Assembly: GCA_020746105.1 (NCBI GenBank)
Contig: CM036618.1
Coordinates: 92,932,122 to 92,996,121, forward strand
DNA length: 64,000 nt
Source: Trogon surrucura
Lineage: Eukaryota > Chordata > Aves > Trogoniformes > Trogonidae
Direction of reading: 5' to 3'
The notes beneath the pieces were generated by a model, which saw only the letters and a list, made by a program, of their open reading frames with translations, ran no database searches and was not told the origin of the DNA. Positions 60,595 to 64,000 of the stretch are shown one piece after another. Every line of letters begins with the position of its first letter. The first letter of the stretch is position 1. Made by a program: the position numbers and the translations under genes.

Positions 60595-62476
60595 ACTAAT
60601 GTGCAAAAGGCGCAAAGTACACCGACAAAGAGGAAGGCAGGAAAGAATGCTAGGAGACCTGCCTGGATGAGCAAGGAGCTCCTGGACATACTGTCACACA
60701 AAAAGAAACTCTACAAGGAGTGGGAGATAGGACAGCTAGAGTGGGGGGCATATAACAAAGCTGCCTGAACAGCAAGAGACCTGGTTAGGAAAGCTAAAGC
60801 TCAGTGAGAATTAAATCTCACCAGGGAGATCAAGGGAAACAGCAAAAGTTTCTTTAGGTATATTAATATCAAGAAAAAGACTAGGGAAGGTCTGGGCCTG
60901 CTCAGAAAAGAAATAGGTGAACTGGTGGCAAGTGGTTTGGAGAAGGCTGAGGTTCTCAATGACTTCTTTTCCTCTGTCTTCACTGGCAAGGGCTCCAGCC
61001 ACACTCCCGAAGTCACATAAGAAAATGGCAGGGGTTAGATGAAAGAACTTCCCATTGTAAGCGAAGATCAGGTTTGTGACCATCTGATGAACCTGAAAGT
61101 GTACAAGTCCATGGGACCTGATGGCATACACCCATAGGTACTGAGGGAACTGATGGATGAGGTTGCTAAACCCCTCTCTATTATATTCCGAAAGTCATGG
61201 CAGTCCAGTGAAGTCCCCACTGACTGGAAAAGGGTAAACATTATCCCCGTTTTCAAAAGGGGAAAGAAGGATGAACCGGGGAACTATAGGTGGGTCAGTC
61301 TCACCTCTGTGCCTGGGAAGATTATGGAGCAGATCCTCCTGGAGACACTGCTGAGGCAAAAGAATAATGAAGAGGTGATTTGGTACAGTCAATATAGCTT
61401 CACCAAGGGCAAATCATGCCTGACAAACCTGGTGGCCTTCTCTGAGAAGGTTACAACATCAATAGACAAGAGCAGAGCAACTGATGTCATTTACTTGGAC
61501 CTGAGCAAAGCCTTTGACACTGTCCCTCATGACATCCTGGTCTCCAAGCTGATAAAATATGGATTTGATGGATGGACAATACAGTGGATAAAGAACTGGC
61601 TTGATGGCCGCACCTGAAGAGTGGCTGTCAAGTGGAGTTCCTCAAGGATCAGTACTGGGACCAGTCTTGTTTAACATCTCCATCAGCAACATGGGCATTG
61701 AGTGCATCCTCAGCAAGTTTGCCGACGACATCAAGCTGTGTGGGGCTGCTGACATCCAGAGGGACCTTGACAGGCTGGAGAGGTGGGCCCAGGCAAACCT
61801 CATGAAGTTCAACAAGACAAAGTGCAAGGTCCTCCATCTGAGTCAGGGCAATCCCGAGCACCAATATAGGCTGGGCAGCGACTGGCTTCAGAGCAGCTCT
61901 GAAGAAAAGGACTTGGGGGTACTGGTGGATGAGAAGCTCAACATGAGCCATGAGTGCACACTTGCAGCTCAGAAAGCCAGTTGTGTCCTGGGCTGCATGA
62001 AGAGGTGTATGGCCAGCAGGTCGAGGGAGGTGATTCTCCCCCTCTACTCCAGTTTTGTGAGACCTCACCTGGAGCCCACACACAAGGAAGATATGGACGT
62101 GCTGGGGCGTGTCCAGAGAAGGGCCACGAGGATGATTAGAGGGCTGGAATACCTCTCCTATGAAGACAGACTGAGAGAGTTGGGGTTGTTCAGTCTGCAG
62201 AAAAGAAGGCTCCGAGGAGACCTTATTGTGGCCTTCCAGTATCTTAAGGGAGCCTACAAGAAAGCTGGTGAGGGACTTAGGATGTCGGGTAGTGATAGGA
62301 CTAGAGGGAATGGATTAAAGCTAGAGATGGATTGGTTCAGATTGGACATTAGGAAGAAGTTCTTCACCACGAGGGTGGTGAGACACTGGCACAGGTTGCC
62401 CAGAGAGGTGGTGGAAGCCCCATCCCTGAAAGTTTTTAAGGCCAGGCTGGATGGGGCTCTGAGCAGCCTGATCTAG
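60595..62476 (+). pseudogene. CR1 ORF2 reverse transcriptase, broken
   Basis: This is the remnant of the CR1 polyprotein that reverse-transcribes element RNA at the target site. One frame carries the pre-RT region with five in-frame stops (TGA 60766, TGA 60805, TAA 61018, TAG 61036, TAG 61135). It is then open from ATG 61153 to TGA 61615, covering [14 protein letters not shown] and the catalytic block [14 protein letters not shown] (61492 onward, first aspartates). Just after DGRT the reading shifts by a deletion that removes the expected residues before [14 protein letters not shown] (from 61631). The shifted frame stays open to 62476 with the FADD catalytic motif (61718-61729), then [29 protein letters not shown] and [12 protein letters not shown] few codons seem missing after VRPHLE (about 62073). 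Most stops are one C-to-T change from CGA or CAG, consistent with CpG decay (inference). Confidence 0.95.
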
Positions 62477-62563
62477 TGGGAGATGTCCCTGCTCGTGGCA
62501 GGGGGGTTGGAACTAGATAATCTGTAAGGTCCGTTCGGACCCTGACCATTCTATGATTCTATG
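60595..62563 (+). mobile_element. CR1 LINE, about 2 kb, 5'-truncated
   Basis: This is the longest transposon in the window. It starts inside ORF2 upstream of the reverse transcriptase (TPTKRKAGKNARRPAW at about 60622-60666; weaker similarity may reach further left), runs through the reverse transcriptase and C-terminal region, and ends with the 3' UTR (CTGATCTAGTGGGAGATGTC, then GGGGTTGGAACTAGATAATC, GTAAGGTCCGTTCGGACC). The tail is CATTCTATGATTCTATG, two octamers. ORF1, the endonuclease domain and any 5' promoter are absent, so it cannot move by itself. Target-site duplications are not typical for CR1 and none is seen. Confidence 0.97.
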
Positions 62564-64000
62564 TGGCAAATCTTCATCCTTCTTCTTATATGTTTGGAGC
62601 AGCTGCATATGTTTGGCCATGCTGACCTTCCAAACAATAGTTAAGAGTCCTCTGAAATATCTGAGTAGCAACTGTGTTTCTCGGTGTCCTTGCATCCAGC
62701 TGTTTGCACGCTTAGGGTAGATCCACTGCTTTGGCACACATCCACTTGAGGACTTCACTGTGCAGCTTTGTTTGCTCTTATGAACGCTCAGATGTTTTGG
62801 GAAGCTGGGTGGCAGCTCCCAGAAACGAGGGCTAGTCCTTCCAACCACAGCAGACCGACCTTGTTGAAACCCCATTTGCTACTGTGACCTGTGACAGACT
62901 AAATTTGAGGCTGGAGTGAGAGAACAGCTGGGTGGCCATCAGAAATGGCTGGGGAGGAGCTGTCGAGGGCACTGTCTGCCTTTCTATCAGTTCTAGGAAC
63001 TGTCAACATTCAGCAGACTCTAATCAGCTCTTTTGGCAATTCCCAGCAATCAGCTTCCTTCTACAACTGAAGGAGGAAAAAAGTTATATGATCACAAACC
63101 TGAAGGAGCTGGTATGAAACATATATTTAAGTTGTTTCTGAATTGCTTTAAAGTATGAAAGAGGAAAGTAGGAGAGGGAATATAGATAAATGCACACCAA
63201 ATATTCACTACCCACAATAAAAACTCTCCATTAACTCATGTCTCATTTTCAAACAGATTATTTGGGTTTTCTTCTTTCCTAAGTTTATGATTTTTTTTCA
63301 TGATTTGGAGAAGAGGTTTTAGTCTCTTGAGCTCACACAGACAACCATCAAGACACTCAGGCATGTGGTCTCACTATGTGCTATTGGCTCCTTCTGCTGG
63401 AGGCTCCATCAGCCTGTTAGATAGCTTTGCATTTGTTTGCAACCTTCCCGTGAAGAAGGGATGGAGTATTGTTCCCTTTATACACATGAGGAACCTGAGA
63501 TCCTCAGCCCATGCTGCAAAGCTGCGGCTGGGAGCTGGATCCAGATCCAACAATCTCAAATGCTTTAGCTGTAAAAGTCTCATTGTGAAATCCTTTGTTC
63601 AAGCTGTCTTTTCAGTTACATGTTTCTGGATTTGATGGACCACCCCAGAGCACATGTTCTCTTCTCAACCCCAAAGTGAATCTATCACTTAATTTCTGTC
63701 AGGGCACGAACCCTGTTCACTTGCTGGGATCACAAAACTTTGTACAGAAATGCTCATCAGCTGCAGAGAAAATGATACCCAGTTAGAATTTAATTCACAG
63801 TTGGGAAAAAAAAAACCCAAAATCTTCTGATGATTGACCATTTGCATCACGGCTGTCTCAAGGGTGAGAGAGACAAGGGACTTGCCATGCTGCATACTTG
63901 GAATAGGAGTCAGTCCCTGCCTCAAATATTTATTGCTCAGGCATGGTCCCACTGAAGAAAGCTGTCCGTGCTCCCTGGCCTGTAAATGTGAATGGAGGCA
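62564..64000. other. non-coding stretch, nothing recognised
   Basis: About 1.4 kb to the window edge. AT-rich at 63100-63300 (T-run at 63291-63298) and an A-run at about 63807-63816. No exon, RNA gene or transposon is recognised. Confidence 0.5.

Noticed and set aside
1-64000. tRNA, rRNA or well-known microRNA genes; endogenous retrovirus LTRs
   Set aside because: I looked for B-box-like GGTTCGAATCC words, familiar microRNA sequences and paired LTR ends and saw none; a covariance-model search would be needed to exclude weaker candidates.

Overview
The window looks like nuclear DNA of a bird (a crocodilian or turtle is less likely). The main evidence is at least ten fragments of CR1, the dominant avian non-LTR retrotransposon. 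Most are 5'-truncated, and several keep the diagnostic CR1 3' end: a 'GGTTGGAAGGGACCT' type block followed by ATTCTATG-like octamers. Other repeats are sparse: a few faint MIR-like SINE remnants, simple repeats and one local tandem array. No prokaryotic gene organisation is present. I recognise no host protein-coding exon, tRNA or rRNA gene. Open frames outside the CR1 copies have the lengths expected by chance or from high local GC, and several open only at TTG or GTG codons. The window is best read as intergenic or intronic avian DNA that may contain one promoter region.

Layout. 1-24 kb is low-repeat non-coding DNA with two CR1 3' ends (3.4 and 7.7 kb), one possible but weak exon (2.6 kb), a MIR-like SINE (18.95 kb), an AAAT microsatellite and a G-run (22.8-22.96 kb). 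24.3-36.2 kb has three more CR1 pieces, two or three further MIR-like remnants, an ATT microsatellite attached to a CR1 tail and a 79-bp GAATA microsatellite. 36.8-37.9 kb is strikingly AT-rich, CpG-poor and repeat-free. 42.5-45.1 kb is the most gene-like part: a GC-box/CCAAT/TATA-like arrangement, a polypurine tract, a dense CpG island at about 43.53-44.13 kb and an almost perfect RFX X-box palindrome at 45.05 kb. 48.19-48.83 kb holds a tandem array of units of 174, 168 and 165 bp that carry TTAGGG-like motifs. Two plus-strand CR1 3' fragments follow at 49.0-50.2 kb. 56.5-56.63 kb is a compact cluster of CRE-like, X-box-like and TATA-like motifs. 57.55-58.17 kb is a minus-strand CR1. 60.6-62.56 kb is the longest CR1, about 2 kb, with a broken but readable reverse transcriptase.

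The only recognisable coding history is that of CR1 ORF2, and every copy is dead (5' truncation, stops, frameshifts). I see no evidence of a new multi-gene system. The most worthwhile leads are the 48.2-kb tandem array, the CpG-island/X-box region at 42.5-45.1 kb and the regulatory-motif cluster at 56.5 kb.
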